Shown: positions 46,301-57,087 of the stretch, one piece after another
Position numbering within the stretch: the first letter of the stretch is position 1
Layout: each line of letters begins with the position of its first letter
Position numbers and translations under genes: made by a program
Notes under the pieces: model-generated
Databases searched by the model: none
Seen by the model: the letters and a program-made list of their open reading frames with translations, nothing else
Told to the model about the DNA's origin: nothing
NCBI RefSeq assembly: GCF_036669915.1
Contig: NC_089313.1
Location: 11,848,011-11,912,010 of the forward strand
Origin: Pocillopora verrucosa
Taxonomy: Eukaryota > Cnidaria > Anthozoa > Scleractinia > Pocilloporidae
Direction: 5' to 3'
Length of the DNA stretch: 64,000 nt

Positions 46301-49300
46301 TTGCTCCGAGTACACTGAGTGTCACATTCGACAAAAACTGCCTCTAAATCTATCCCATAATGGGTTTGACCCTAGAAAACCCTTCAGATAAGACTACATA
46401 AAGTATCTCTCGTTAAATCCTGCCCGTTTGGGAGCTTGGTTGCCAGAATAACACATCATAAACAACTGAAAAATCAAAAAATGCTCTTCTCGTTGCCATG
46501 GTAACCACACCATTAACCAGAGCGGGAATTTTGAAATCGCTCAAAAAGGAAAAAATAGTGAAAATAAGTAGAAAATTATTTTTCCACAGCGAAGTTGAAT
46601 ACCCAAAGCTGCAAATTCCGAGGAAAACAAAAAACTCAGTTTTTGAGCAAATTTCAGGTTTACCCCCGCCTTAACTCAGAGACATACGGTCTGTTTATTT
46701 GGCCTGCTTGTTTTCGTGTTTCACTTTCTCAGCTGCACTTTGTGAGATTCAGGAGAAACGACAGCTTCTAAACCTACTAACTAATGGGGTCACCTGTCAG
46801 TTTCGAACACTTTCTTTGCATCAATATATACCAGTCACGATCACCACCCTTTGCTTGAAAGAAAGCTTCTCTGCGAAAGTGTCAGGGCACGGCGTGAACC
46901 CTGGTTACGAGTCAAAACACTGTCTTTACAGGGGAGGGGCAGGGAATAAATTTTAAGTTTAACACATAGCGAAGTTTTTTAACGAATCACAATCGATCGT
47001 CTGGTAGACGTTACAAAAGGAGGGTGTTAGAGAGTATTGGACAGAGTATTTCAGTCCAAAAACGTGGAGGAGAACTCTAAGTGATCGATAGAGAGGAAAG
47101 CAATCTTCAGCTGCATGTTCATTTCCTTCATACGTCCACTTAAGTATGGCGGCCGTTTCTTTGTCGAATTGCCTGACACTCAATTTGTACGGTGAGGGTC
47201 TCATTGTCATAGAAATGCAGTAACCTACCTTTTTTTAAGAAAGAGCGCAGTTGGATTATTTTACATTTTGCAAAGGCGCACTTTTAAGCATATTTTAAAC
47301 ATTCCCCAATTGGGCGAAATTGTTCACGTAATCTGGATGTTAGAGCGGTGGAGGAAAAATGATGATGATGATGATGATAATGACTTGGATCACATGTCAA
47401 ATGATGTCTAGCAGAGGAGGAATACCACCCCCCCCTTTCCCCACTAATAAAGGGGCACCTAAAATATCCCAAGCCATGCTATATATTGAAAGTGTTACTT
47501 GAAATCAATTCAAATCAAAAAACCCAAACTAATGATACATACAACTAACCTTGTCTAAAGTGCACTAGATTCTCCTTAGTTTGAAACCCTGCTTATCAAA
47601 TCTCTTTGAGTCTACTATGCATGAACCTATGAGGATTTACCAGCTTTTGGTTTGCCAGTCTATATATTGTAACAGAACTCTGAAGAATTAAGATTTAGTG
47701 TGTAATCATACATGAACTACTTGAACCTCTAAAGGAATCAAGACTAGGGTAATAGTTTCTACTTTACTTTTCTTAGGTGACTTTATTATTATTTATTACT
47801 TTCAGAATGCTGCTCCCAGTTCTAGGGAGTCAAAGAAAATTGATGGACAGCAGGTTGACTGTTACATTGGGAGCATAATAGAAGCAGCCACACCAAGCTT
47901 GCGGGACATTGTTGTAAGGGTATCAAGCAGCACTGAACAGTCAGAGAAAGATTTTTGGTAATAGTAGTGCATCATCACTAAATGTCTGTGGAATTTTGAC
48001 ATCATCCTATAATGAAGTGACTCCAAGTGAGAGTCTTACTGCAGTCTGTGAGCCTGAGGGAGGAACTCCAGTTCCAGCTCAGAAATATGAGGCACTTGAT
48101 GCCCCCAGTCAAGAAGGTAATTACTGCTGTTTCATGAGTATGTTCTATTGCAAGTAGTTCAGCCAAGGACTGCCGTTAGCCTTTTGTATCTCAGGTGGAA
48201 TATTCTCTCAATCTGTACTTACTTAGGATAGTTAACTTGTTGTCTTACCACAGTCTTTGAGCCTGGAGGAAGAACTCCAGTTCCAGCTCAGAGTTATGAG
48301 GCATCACCAGCACTTGATGCTCCTAGTCAAGAAGGTAATTACTGCAGCTGTTTAATGAGTATGCTCTATTGCAAGTAGTTCAGCCAGGGCTGCCATTAGC
48401 CTTTTGTATCCCAGGTGGAATATTCTCCCAGTCTTTGAGCCTGAAGGAGGAACTCCAGTTCCAGCTCAGAAATATGAGGCATCACCAGCACTTGATGCCC
48501 CCAGTCAAGAAGGTAATTACTGCTGTTTAATCAGTATGCTCTATTGCAATAAGTTCAGCCAAGGGCTGTGGTTAGCCTGTTGTATATTCCAATTGAAATG
48601 TTCTCTCAATTTGTACTTATTTAGGATAGTTAACTTTTGTAAAATTTGCCAGTGTTTTAACCCTTTAACTTAAACATCTGAATGTTAATTCTCCCCACTA
48701 GCTGCGACTCATTTCCTTGTAAATTAGTTATGAGTATTTGGTGTTAGATCAAGGTAAAAAGTTCTACCAGATAAGTTTGAGTATTCTCACTACCTGTCTG
48801 CTGGATAATGTGTGAATATTACAGGGAGAAGTAACATGTTAAATAGGGTTAAGCTGAAGAAAGGGTAATTTGCTATTATTATGCATCTGTAGACTCAGTG
48901 TAAACCTCACCATGAGTGAAAATTAGTTGATGTTCTATCATGGGGAATAATCAAAAAATTTTCTGTGAATATTTTCATATCTACTGAACATAAAAATAAA
49001 CATTCAAATTATCAACCATTTGACCTCTTTATAGTGCCTGTTCAGGAGAGCTCTGACCCCTTTATTGATCAACCTCCCCAGTTCCCATCATCACCTGAGC
49101 CCAGTGGAAAGAAGATCGTAAGTAGACAGTTCAATGGAACTTGCATTTGGTATAAAAGAACCTTTGATTCATCTAATGTTTATATATTCACTCAATTATT
49201 ACATGGCTTTAATTTTCACCTTCATTTGCCAAAGGATGATGTAAGAGTGTCCTTCTGCTAGTGGTGGCTGTTGATTTGCCTTAGGATAACCTAAATTATC

Positions 49301-51653
49301 GGTGGGCGCATCGACAGTCACCCGAGGCTTATGAGAAGGGAAATGTAAAATATAGAATGAATAATGTGGACAGTTAACCTTTATAGCAATCAAGACAGTG
49401 GTTAAGAAGTTCAATCAACATGGGCCGATCATTGATTAATGATGGAATGATTTTATTCTTGAATAGAAATCCTGCTGGTTCAAATGGCGATGAAAGTCTT
49501 CAGTAGTTACACCAACAACAGAGGACACTGAGAAAGGTAAATTGTAATGTAACAATCTTTGTGGTGAAAAATTTAAGGCAATAACATTCTATCATGCTCA
49601 GGGTTTTTAGTGACAGTAAGCTCTTGTATCTGATGAGTATTTTGCTATGAATGATAGATAATATACCTAAAGGTAAAAGGTTTTTTTTTATATTAACCAT
49701 TTTGTATTGCATGAGATTTCAACTGCAAGGTCTGTGAAAAGTTGTGTGATTGTCTGGGTTGAGATTATTAATGTATAGTTAGTCTAAAGATTTCTTCTAA
49801 TTAATGAACTACAGTTGAATTAAAAAGGAAATCTGTCTGTTAAACAAAAATTTTTCAAACCATGTAGACTCGCAGGTTGGAGTACCTTGCATTGCTTTTG
49901 AACAATCCCATCTTACCTTGGACAAAAATGAGGTCAGTTCTTTCTTCGCAAAAAATGGTAAGTGATTGAAATCACAAGGGCTTGAGTTTTTAATTCATGT
50001 AGTTTAAGAAAATAATTCAATAATAGTATGATCAGGGTTTTTCTGACAGTAAGCTCTTGTATCTGATGAGTATTTTCCTATGAATGATAAATAAATACCT
50101 AAAGGTGAAAGGTTTTTTTTTATATTAACCATTTTGTATTGCATGAGATTTCAACTGCAAAGTCCATGAAAAGTAGTGTGATTGTCTGGGTTGAGATAAT
50201 TAATGTATAATTTGTTTAGGGATTTCTTCTAATTAATGAACTACAGTTGAATTGTAAAAAGGAAATCTGACTGTTAAACAAAAATTTTTCAAACCATGCA
50301 GATATACTGGTTCAAGTACTTCAGATTGCTTTTGAACAATCTCATCTTATGAAAAAAGAACCCACATCATATTCATATATGATGTCAGCTCTTTCTTCAA
50401 AAAAAGTGGGAAGTGATTGAAATCACAAGGGCTTGAGTTTTTAATTCACGTAGTTTAAGAAAATAAGTCAATTGTGGTATGATAATCTTTTCTGAAAGGA
50501 AACATCATTACCTGATTCATCCCAGATCACTGGGATGAATCAGGTAATGATGTTTTCCTTTTGAACACTGGGAAGGTACCTTTGGTATCAAAACTGTTCT
50601 GAAGGTCAAAATCAAAGACACTTACTGAGAATCTCTGCTCATAAGTGAGAGTATTTCTGTAATTCTGTGTTAATTAATAAACTATGTTAATGACTATATT
50701 ATCTAAAAGAAAACTTTTTAAGGTGGTAATATAATTAGATGCATACTCTGCTCAAGATATTTGGAATCCAGTTGAAAGTGCAGTGCAGGTACTTGCATGA
50801 TTGTTATATACCATTTGATTATTCCCTGTCTTGCAAAATGCAGTGAAATTGAGGTAACTTTTTTGTTTTTTGTAATCCAAGATTTTACATCATGTATTTT
50901 CAATCACTATAACTATAATGTGGGTTAATCATCTTTGTTTGATCTCTGAATTCAGAAATATAGAAAAGTACATCTAGAAAAATCTTGTCATTGACAGATT
51001 CACTGTTGTTATCCATGGAGAGGATGATGGTGCGAAGCTCTGTTTGATTCATTAGGCGAAAATATTCTATAAACTATTGAAAAATAGGTAAGAGAAGTTT
51101 AAACTGATGAAAACATATACTTACTTCAAATATTAGCAACCAAATCAAGAAAGTCAGAAGTCAGATGATAAATTTGGTGAATTATACTTATAATTATCAT
51201 CTTTTCATTTCATGCATGCTGCCCATGGAAGATTAGTTGTCAAGCTGTTACACAGTGATTGATTTAAGAATCTGTAGTTGACAAATTGTTTGGCCAACAG
51301 TAACAAGATCATGTCAGTTTTACCCAATTTATTCCAGCTTTGTCTCTGTTGTGATCATTAGGAAGCACTGAAAGCAAGAGCACTGAAGATACATTGTAGG
51401 GGATTTTTTAGGATTTTCAAATTGTAGGGGCTTTTATTAGGATTTTCAAATTTACTAGTATCTTCAAGAAAATAAGTTAGGACTAAGTTTTAGTCTTTTT
51501 ATCATGGAGGAATGCATAATGTAACTGCCATCAAGATCAATAATTATTGTGTCTCCTAGTGGTTTCATCACAAACTGGCTGCAAAGTACATTGCATGCTT
51601 ATTTTTTGCAGAGACCCTTGAGGATCTTGTTAAGAAGAGTAGCTTAACAACAG
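43397..51653 (+). CDS. Multi-exon gene with repeated Pro/Glu-rich exons
   Basis: I do not recognise the protein. Exons supported by splice sites and phase are 43397-43429 (MEAIKEINPVH, donor CAC|GTGAGT), about 47806-48116, 48254-48334, 48432-48512, 49035-49117, about 49497-49536, 49868-49957 and 51612-51653. Exon 2 begins NAAPSSRESKKIDGQQ after TTTCAG. It is in frame with exon 1 but needs a one-base shift between 47918 and 47956 to reach the CEPEGGTPVPAQ part; this may be a sequence error or a mutation. Most later exons are symmetric phase 1-1. The protein is Pro-, Glu- and Ser-rich and probably disordered. The gene continues past 51653 or ends in an exon I cannot see. Intron 1 (4.4 kb) hosts a TTAA-flanked transposon. 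Confidence 0.6.
43430..44641. other. Intron 1, left part
   Basis: No exon or element recognised apart from the CAA microsatellite. Confidence 0.4.
43683..43730. repeat. (CAA)n microsatellite
   Basis: A CAACAACAACAACAGCAACAAC-type tract in intron 1. It creates an artefactual Val/Leu-rich frame on the minus strand. Confidence 0.85.
44642..46670. mobile_element. TTAA-flanked DNA transposon, about 2.0 kb, degraded
   Basis: TTAA is present at 44638-44641 and 46671-46674. The termini are inverted: GGCGGGGGTAAACCTGAAA on the left and its reverse complement on the right (19 bp). TTAA targets fit the piggyBac and Kolobok superfamilies. On the minus strand a relic protein begins MVGKKSRSVYRKKRKR near 46260. 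It continues through an acidic Ser-rich linker in a shifted frame, and further relic text near 45600-45300 includes SFSRLKIMERL and CIPGGVC. No intact transposase or catalytic motif is visible, so the superfamily is not settled. Confidence 0.75.
46675..47805. other. Intron 1, right part
   Basis: Contains an (ATG)n tract at 47357-47380 and no supported exon. Confidence 0.4.
48045..48512 (+). repeat. Triplicated exon-intron unit (27-residue repeat)
   Basis: Three exons encode the same repeat, VFEPEGGTPVPAQ...LDAPSQE: 48045-48116 (72 nt, lacking three codons), 48254-48334 (81 nt) and 48432-48512 (81 nt). Each ends CAAGAAG|GTAATTACTG. The following introns are copies as well (TTCAGCCAAGG..., TTAGCCTTTTGTAT...). 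The second intron is shorter because a new acceptor, TTCTCCCAG, arose at a site where the other copies have TTCTCTCAA. All have phase 1-1, so copies can be gained, lost or skipped without a frameshift. Confidence 0.85.
49590..50475 (+). repeat. 434-bp tandem duplication including exon 49868-49957
   Basis: CAGGGTTTTT at 49599 recurs at 50033, and the following sequence stays collinear for a full unit: AGTAAGCTCTTGTATCTGAT, TATTAACCATTTTGTATTGC, TTTTTCAAACCATG and CACAAGGGCTTGAGTTTTTA. Unit 1 contains an exon encoding QVGVPCIAFEQSHL with donor AATG|GTAAGT. In unit 2 the same exon has diverged, carries a short insertion, and its donor has become GTGGGAAG. That copy is probably a dead exon. Confidence 0.85.
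50495..50561. repeat. Perfect hairpin, 30-bp arms
   Basis: AACATCATTACCTGATTCAT is followed by a 6-nt loop region (GATCAC) and the reverse complement. The arms pair with a single bulged base. It lies in an intron of the 43397 gene. Confidence 0.9.
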
Positions 51654-51814
51654 GTCTCTCTTTCTGTAGTATTCATCATTTTATTTAGTACAGAATGTGA
51701 CAGCAACCAATCACTGTGCATCATGCAAAAAATATTTGCCTAACTTCTTATAATGATATATAGCTAATCATTATAACAAGTTGGGCATATATTTTTTTCA
51801 TTCTTGTAAACTGA

Positions 51815-51894
51815 ATGTTTAACAGTCTGCTTTGGTGATAATCACTTCTTTCTATAGAAAGAAGTGATTATCATCAAAGCAGACTGTTAAACAT
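51815..51894. repeat. Perfect hairpin, 38-bp arms
   Basis: ATGTTTAACAGTCTGCTTTG is the start of the left arm. The loop is only TATA, and the right arm is its reverse complement with one mismatch (GGTGAT versus GATGAT). Confidence 0.9.
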
Positions 51895-52503
51895 GCATAC
51901 TGCTAGAGTTATGGATAAGAACTTTCAGAAGAAGTTGGGTATATATTATCTCTCAATTTTTGTAAACGTAACATAATCATGAAGGGTCCAATTAAAATGC
52001 AAGATAATTACTTCAAATGTTCCCAGAATTCTTTCAAAGATGTATATTCCCTGACCTTGAGGAAATTTTTATATCCCTGAGTTTTCCCTAAACTTGTAGC
52101 AACCATGAATAATGCTGTGAAAAAGAGATAAAGCTAAAAGCGTGCACGAAGCATGTTACTTGATGCAAATTATGACTTTGACAGCGACGATTTGAGGAAC
52201 TTTTAGAGTCAATGTTGTTCATAATTGTGTGGTTTTTCCACAAATTATACATCAAATTGTTCCATATCATTTCATACTTTAAAAACCCTTGCCTCCAGCT
52301 ACCGTAAAATGTACCGTGAACTGATGAAATAATGCACATGATTAGTGTCCATCATACCTCTTAACCTTCTACACCTTAATATCAGTAAAGGTATTCTCCA
52401 TACTGTTCCCCATACATCCCGTAAGGTACTGACAAGAAGAATTTGTGTAACAATCAACAGCTTCTTTTGATGCTGATAATTTTCCTTACTCTCATGGCCT
52501 TAC

Positions 52504-54844
52504 CATGATTCGCACATTCAATGACGATAATTTGAATAAATTCAACGAGAACCTTTCAAACGCAAAATGGTCCTTATTTCGCCACATGGAAGATCCCAAT
52601 GAAGCCTATAATGATTTTATTGAAGAATACTCCAGAATCTATAACACCTGTTTCCCTTTAAAGGTTCTCAAAGGTAAGCAGATAAACAAGTTCTTTTCTC
52701 CATGGCTTAGCCGTGGACTTCTGAAATCCGTTAACAAGAAGAACAGACTCTACAAAAAGTTCGTCACATCATCTTCCACATCTTCTGCGATGAAGTATAA
52801 AGCCTACAAAAACAAACTCACCCATCTTATTCGCATTGCCAAACGTAAATACTACGACTCCAAATTTGAGAATGCCAGAAATGACCTCAAAACAACTTGG
52901 AAATTGTTAAATGAAGTTATCAACAAGCGTAAAAGTAAGTCATCTCTTCCCACATCATTCAAATCTGAAGGCAGAACATTAACGGATCCAATCGAGATCG
53001 CTGACAGATTCTGTAAATACTTTACAAACATTGGTCCCAACCTAGCTAAATCTATACCCAAGGTGAATCCTTCTTTTCGTTCTTATCTTGGTGATAATAT
53101 CCGTTCCTCCATAAACTTAAAGCCCACCACAACAAGTGAACTGGAAAGCATTTGTGACATGTTCGCTTCAAAGGCTCCTGGCTATGACAGTATCCCAATG
53201 CATGTCATTAAATATTGATTTCACCTTATTTCTGCTCCATTGGCATATATTATCAATCTATCTCTGCTAAAAGGCATTTTCCCGGACAAACATAAAATCG
53301 CTAAAATTATTCCCATCTTCGAAGCAGAGGATCCTATAACTTTTTTGTAAACTACAGACCTATTCCTTTGTTGTCTAATTTTTCCAAATTTTTCGAAAAA
53401 GTCATGTACAATCGCTTGGTAGAATTTGCCGAAAAACACGATATACTTTACCGCTGTCAGTTTGGATTTCGGAAAAATCACTCGACATCGCACGCACTAA
53501 TTCATTTGGTAAATAAAATAGCTTCTGCAATCGACCAACACGAAACAACGGTGGATGTTTTCCTAGATCTTTCCAAAGCATTTGACACTCTCGACCATCA
53601 TATCTTGTTTGCGAAATTGGAGCACTATGGTATCCGTGACGTGACTCTGCAGTGGTTCAAAAGCTATTTTTCTTGCCGCCAGCAATTTGCCCAATTCAAT
53701 CAAGCTTGCTCTCCTATGCAAACCATCAAGTGTGGTGTCCCTCAAGGTTCGATTTTAGGCCCTCTAATGTTCATTCTATACATAAATGACCTCCCTAATG
53801 CCTCTGAATTAGCAGACCCTCTGCTTTTCGCTGATGACACCAGCATCTTTTATTCTCACTCAAACCCAAATTGCTTAGAATCCGTACTTAATGATGAACT
53901 CCAAAATATTGATGTCTGACTAAAATGCAATAAGCTCTCAGTTAATATAAGGAAAACTAACTACGTAATTTTTAAACCCAGACAGAAGAAATTTAACTCC
54001 AGCATTTCTCTCTCCTTTGGAGGTAAACCCCTACAACAATCTAACGTAACTAAATTCCTTGGGGTCTATATTGATGATCATCTCACTTGGAAACACCATA
54101 TCAGCTATGTATGTAAACAAATCGCTAAATCAATAGGTATCCCAATGCATGTCTCGCTTTTTCTTATCCTCTACAATCAAGCTCACTTTGTACTACACCT
54201 TAATTTATCCTTATATCGTCTATTGTAACTGTGCCTGGTCGTCCACATACGTATCTAACTTAAATAGAATTTACTACTTGCAAAAGCGAGCTGTGCAGGC
54301 TATCACCAACTCAGACTATCGAGCCCATTCCGCTCCTTTATTCTCCAAACTAGGAATTTTAGATATTTTCCAAGTCAATACGTTTGAAATCGCTAAATTC
54401 ATGTTTTATTATAGAAATAACTTATTGCCTCCATTGCTTCTCAATCTTTTTGTAACGAATAGCCAAATTCACAACTATGGTACCAGAACAGCCAGTAATT
54501 ATCGAACGCATTTGTGCCGTACAAACCTCAAGCAATTTACAATTCTTTACCAAGGTCCTAAAATTTGGAACTCTCTTCCTGTTTCAGTCACTCGTTCGTC
54601 AAACCTTCTTAGTTTTAAGACGAAAATGCAAGAGTTTTTACTTAAATAATCCTTGAGTTGGGCTAGCCGCACATTCGCAGCACTTTTTCTTTACTTTATT
54701 TATTAATGTAAGTGAGGTGGCTCTCCCATAAGCCCGGTGGCTTCCTGGGTCTCCTCGCCTTCTAGCTATAACCGCTGTAAATAATTTTTTTTTTGTATTA
54801 TGTAAATAAGGCAAATAAAAATATGATGATGATGATGATAATGA
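52504..54844 (+). mobile_element. 5'-truncated LINE (CR1/L2/jockey-type reverse transcriptase), degraded
   Basis: The insertion limits come from comparison with the empty site in copy B at 60966. Three coding stretches follow one another with stops and frameshifts between. 52505-53218 is the region upstream of RT (KSVNKKNRLYKKF, SKAPGYDSIP). 53368-53919 is the RT core (KAFDTLDHHIL, GVPQGSILGPL, FADDTS, i.e. the YADD-like box). 54149-54649 is thumb and C-terminus (LQKRAVQAITNS, YGTRTASNYR, KIWNSLP). The endonuclease part is missing. The 3' end has AATAAA followed by (ATG)n. Flanking TAC at both sides may be a minimal target duplication. Not functional. Confidence 0.9.
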
Positions 54845-55200
54845 TACTGCATGATTCAGGGGTGATATTGTAAAGAGAAATTAGATGCTAGTCACTCTTA
54901 GGAGTTAAAGAGTTAATTAAACAAGCACACTGAACTATCTTTTTAATTGTATTTTTCAAAAAAGACAATGCGAGAGAACATTTAAGGAAAGTTTAAAAAA
55001 ATCGTTTGATAACTTTTTTTTTCTGAGGAATCACTTTAAGACAAAGTCTTATGTTAACATTATCCTTTTTTTCTAAACTAGTTACTATCAATGGTGACTG
55101 GAGTTTGTCCTCCCTGCTGGCATTGCATCTGAACAAACAAAAAGCTGTGGTACGTAAGCTGGACATAAAATTTTTTGAACTAAGTTGTTCGGAACATAAT

Positions 55201-55743
55201 CAGAAGGTTTTTTCATTGCTACATTGCAATCCGCAAGTGTCGATTAGGGAAACTGATTTTAACTTTAATTTTATCAAAAACAAGCTGTCCATTCATATAG
55301 CACAAGACGTTCCAATGATCTTTGTTTACCCCTTCCTCGAACTAACTGGGGTAAACAAACATTTACCAATCAAGCTGCGAAAGACTGGAACAGTCTTCCA
55401 ACTGATCTGAAAGAAATACATCTCTTATCTATTTTTAAATCCAAGCTGAAAACTTTTTTAAAAGATTTTGATTAATTTTAAACTTTGATATTTCAATTAG
55501 TTATCAATTATAAGATTTTGACTCTTTAAATTTATTTATAAACATTTCATTTTATTTTATTTATTTATTTATTATTATTATCTTTATTATTATCATTATT
55601 ATTTTATCAACTAAGGTAATTAATTGAATCAATTAGTTAATGAGGGCCCCACTTAAAACTGCTGTGGTGAGTTGGGCTCCCTTGTTAAATATTATTATTA
55701 TTATTATTATTATTATTGTTATTATTATCATCATCATTATTAT
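55201..55743 (+). mobile_element. 3' end fragment of a second LINE
   Basis: Inserted in copy A and absent at 61805 in copy B. A reading frame different from the longest one gives AAKDWNSLPTDLKEIHLL and FKSKLKTFLKDFD, the usual C-terminal end of L2/CR1-type polyproteins. The tail is (ATT)n/(TTA)n rich, ending in TTATTATTGTTATTATTATC. Confidence 0.8.
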
Positions 55744-56607
55744 AGTACCATGCTAGATACATGGAATCAGAGACCTGGTGTAGACATTGTGCAACAAAAA
55801 GTTCTTCAGCATAACCCTTACAACTACATATCCCCTTAGCACATACAGAGTATGTCCATGTTAAAAGAATTCTGTTACAGTGAAGAGTTGTTGCTACCTC
55901 TAGCTAAAATTCCATCATACAAAGGCTGCTTATCCAATCTAAGTAAGACTTCCTCAAAGAGGGAAATAATAGATTCAAGCACATTTTTAACAGTCCCATC
56001 TATTTTAATTACAGGTCTTGAGTTCTTTCAACTATAAATACAGCTTTCACACTTTCCAAGAAAGCTTAAGTTCCCTGTCAAAGACTTCTAAAGTAGCTAT
56101 GTATTCTGATAATTGCATGAAAACACCCACAGTACCATCCCGGGAAAATTTGTCTCGCTGGTCAGTGTAATTTTTTTAGTAATAGATTTTATCAAATGAT
56201 TTTTATGCACCTCATGTGCCACCTTCTTTTGTCCTTGACACATTTTAACACCATCTGTGATCTATTACTGAACAGATAAACAGAAGAAGAACTCTGACTT
56301 ACTACCCCTAGCGCAAAGTCCATGACACAAAGGCTGAATTTGACTTATGAACTTATACCAAGGCCTGTATTGCAAAACCCAAATGAATGTTTGCTTCCAC
56401 TAGGAAAACAACCCAAACATTGTCAAGGGGCTAGCTTTTGACTTAAGCTCTGAACTTATCATCAATAGAAAATTATTTGAAAAATCATTGTGATAATCAT
56501 AATTTGGTAGAACACAAACAAACAGAATTTGACTTTTAAGGTCCTGAATACACAAAATTTCTATCACAAAATGTCGGTTCTCAACATTCACAAAGTATTT
56601 TTCATTG

Positions 56608-56706
56608 CGATTGACGAAGGGCTAACGCTCGAAACGTCAGCTTTTTTACCCTTTACAGTGGCTAATTTACGTTTTCAACTCAGTTGTTAACACTAAATTA
56701 CCTGCA
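56608..56706 (+). mobile_element. Truncated second copy of the hammerhead-bearing repeat
   Basis: Nearly identical to the first 100 bp of 40375-40529 (GACGAAGGGCTAACGCTCGA, CGTCAGCTTTTTTACCCTTT). The first base of the CUGANGA box is changed (T for C), so this ribozyme copy is likely impaired. The copy ends at ATTACCTGC, where the other continues. Confidence 0.75.
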
Positions 56707-57087
56707 TTTAGGACAGTTTTCCCGGCGGGAAAAAAAAACTCAAAGAAGCTTCTTGTATCTGTTTCTATGTGTTACCTGAGGCATTTAGACGGTATTCCGA
56801 AAAAGTGACCTTTTAGCCATCAGTTCGTCAGTTACCCTTTAATGGCCACACTTTGTATCATGTAACCAATCACATATAAAGTGCACAAATTGATATTGAA
56901 TCTCTTCTCTCGAATCAGTGCTTAATTTGGTGGGCAGATAAGTTATTACAATGAAAAATGGAAAATAAATTCATTTTGTATTCAGTCAGGTAACAACAGA
57001 AAACATTATGGTATATGTTCTAAATTAATTCGTCCATTTTTAGAATCACAGTAAAAATCACGAGGCTACTTAAAAGATATATTGTCA
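56707..57087. other. Downstream region of the BTB-jacalin gene
   Basis: Presumed 3' UTR side of the minus-strand gene: an AATAAA-type signal on the minus strand is not obvious; AT-rich. Nothing else seen. Confidence 0.35.

Larger units (their letters stand above)
52356..56602. repeat. Segmental duplication copy A, with two LINE insertions
   Basis: It is collinear and in direct orientation with 60820-62662. Both begin ACCTCTTAACCTT and end ACAAAGTATTTTT. Shared landmarks include CATGATTCAGGGGTGATATT, TCACTCTTAGGAGTTAAAGA and GGAATCAGAGACCTGGTG. Two LINE fragments (52504-54844 and 55201-55743) interrupt this copy and are absent from copy B. Confidence 0.9.

Noticed and set aside
52505-53218. 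237-codon frame as a host gene
   Set aside because: It is the pre-RT part of a LINE that continues in other frames; the insertion limits are fixed by the empty site in copy B.
54816-54844. (ATG)n tract as an independent microsatellite
   Set aside because: It is the 3' tail of the inserted LINE, since it is absent from the empty site.
55051-55410. 119-codon plus frame
   Set aside because: It joins duplicated noncoding sequence (present also in copy B) to a LINE 3' fragment read in the wrong frame.
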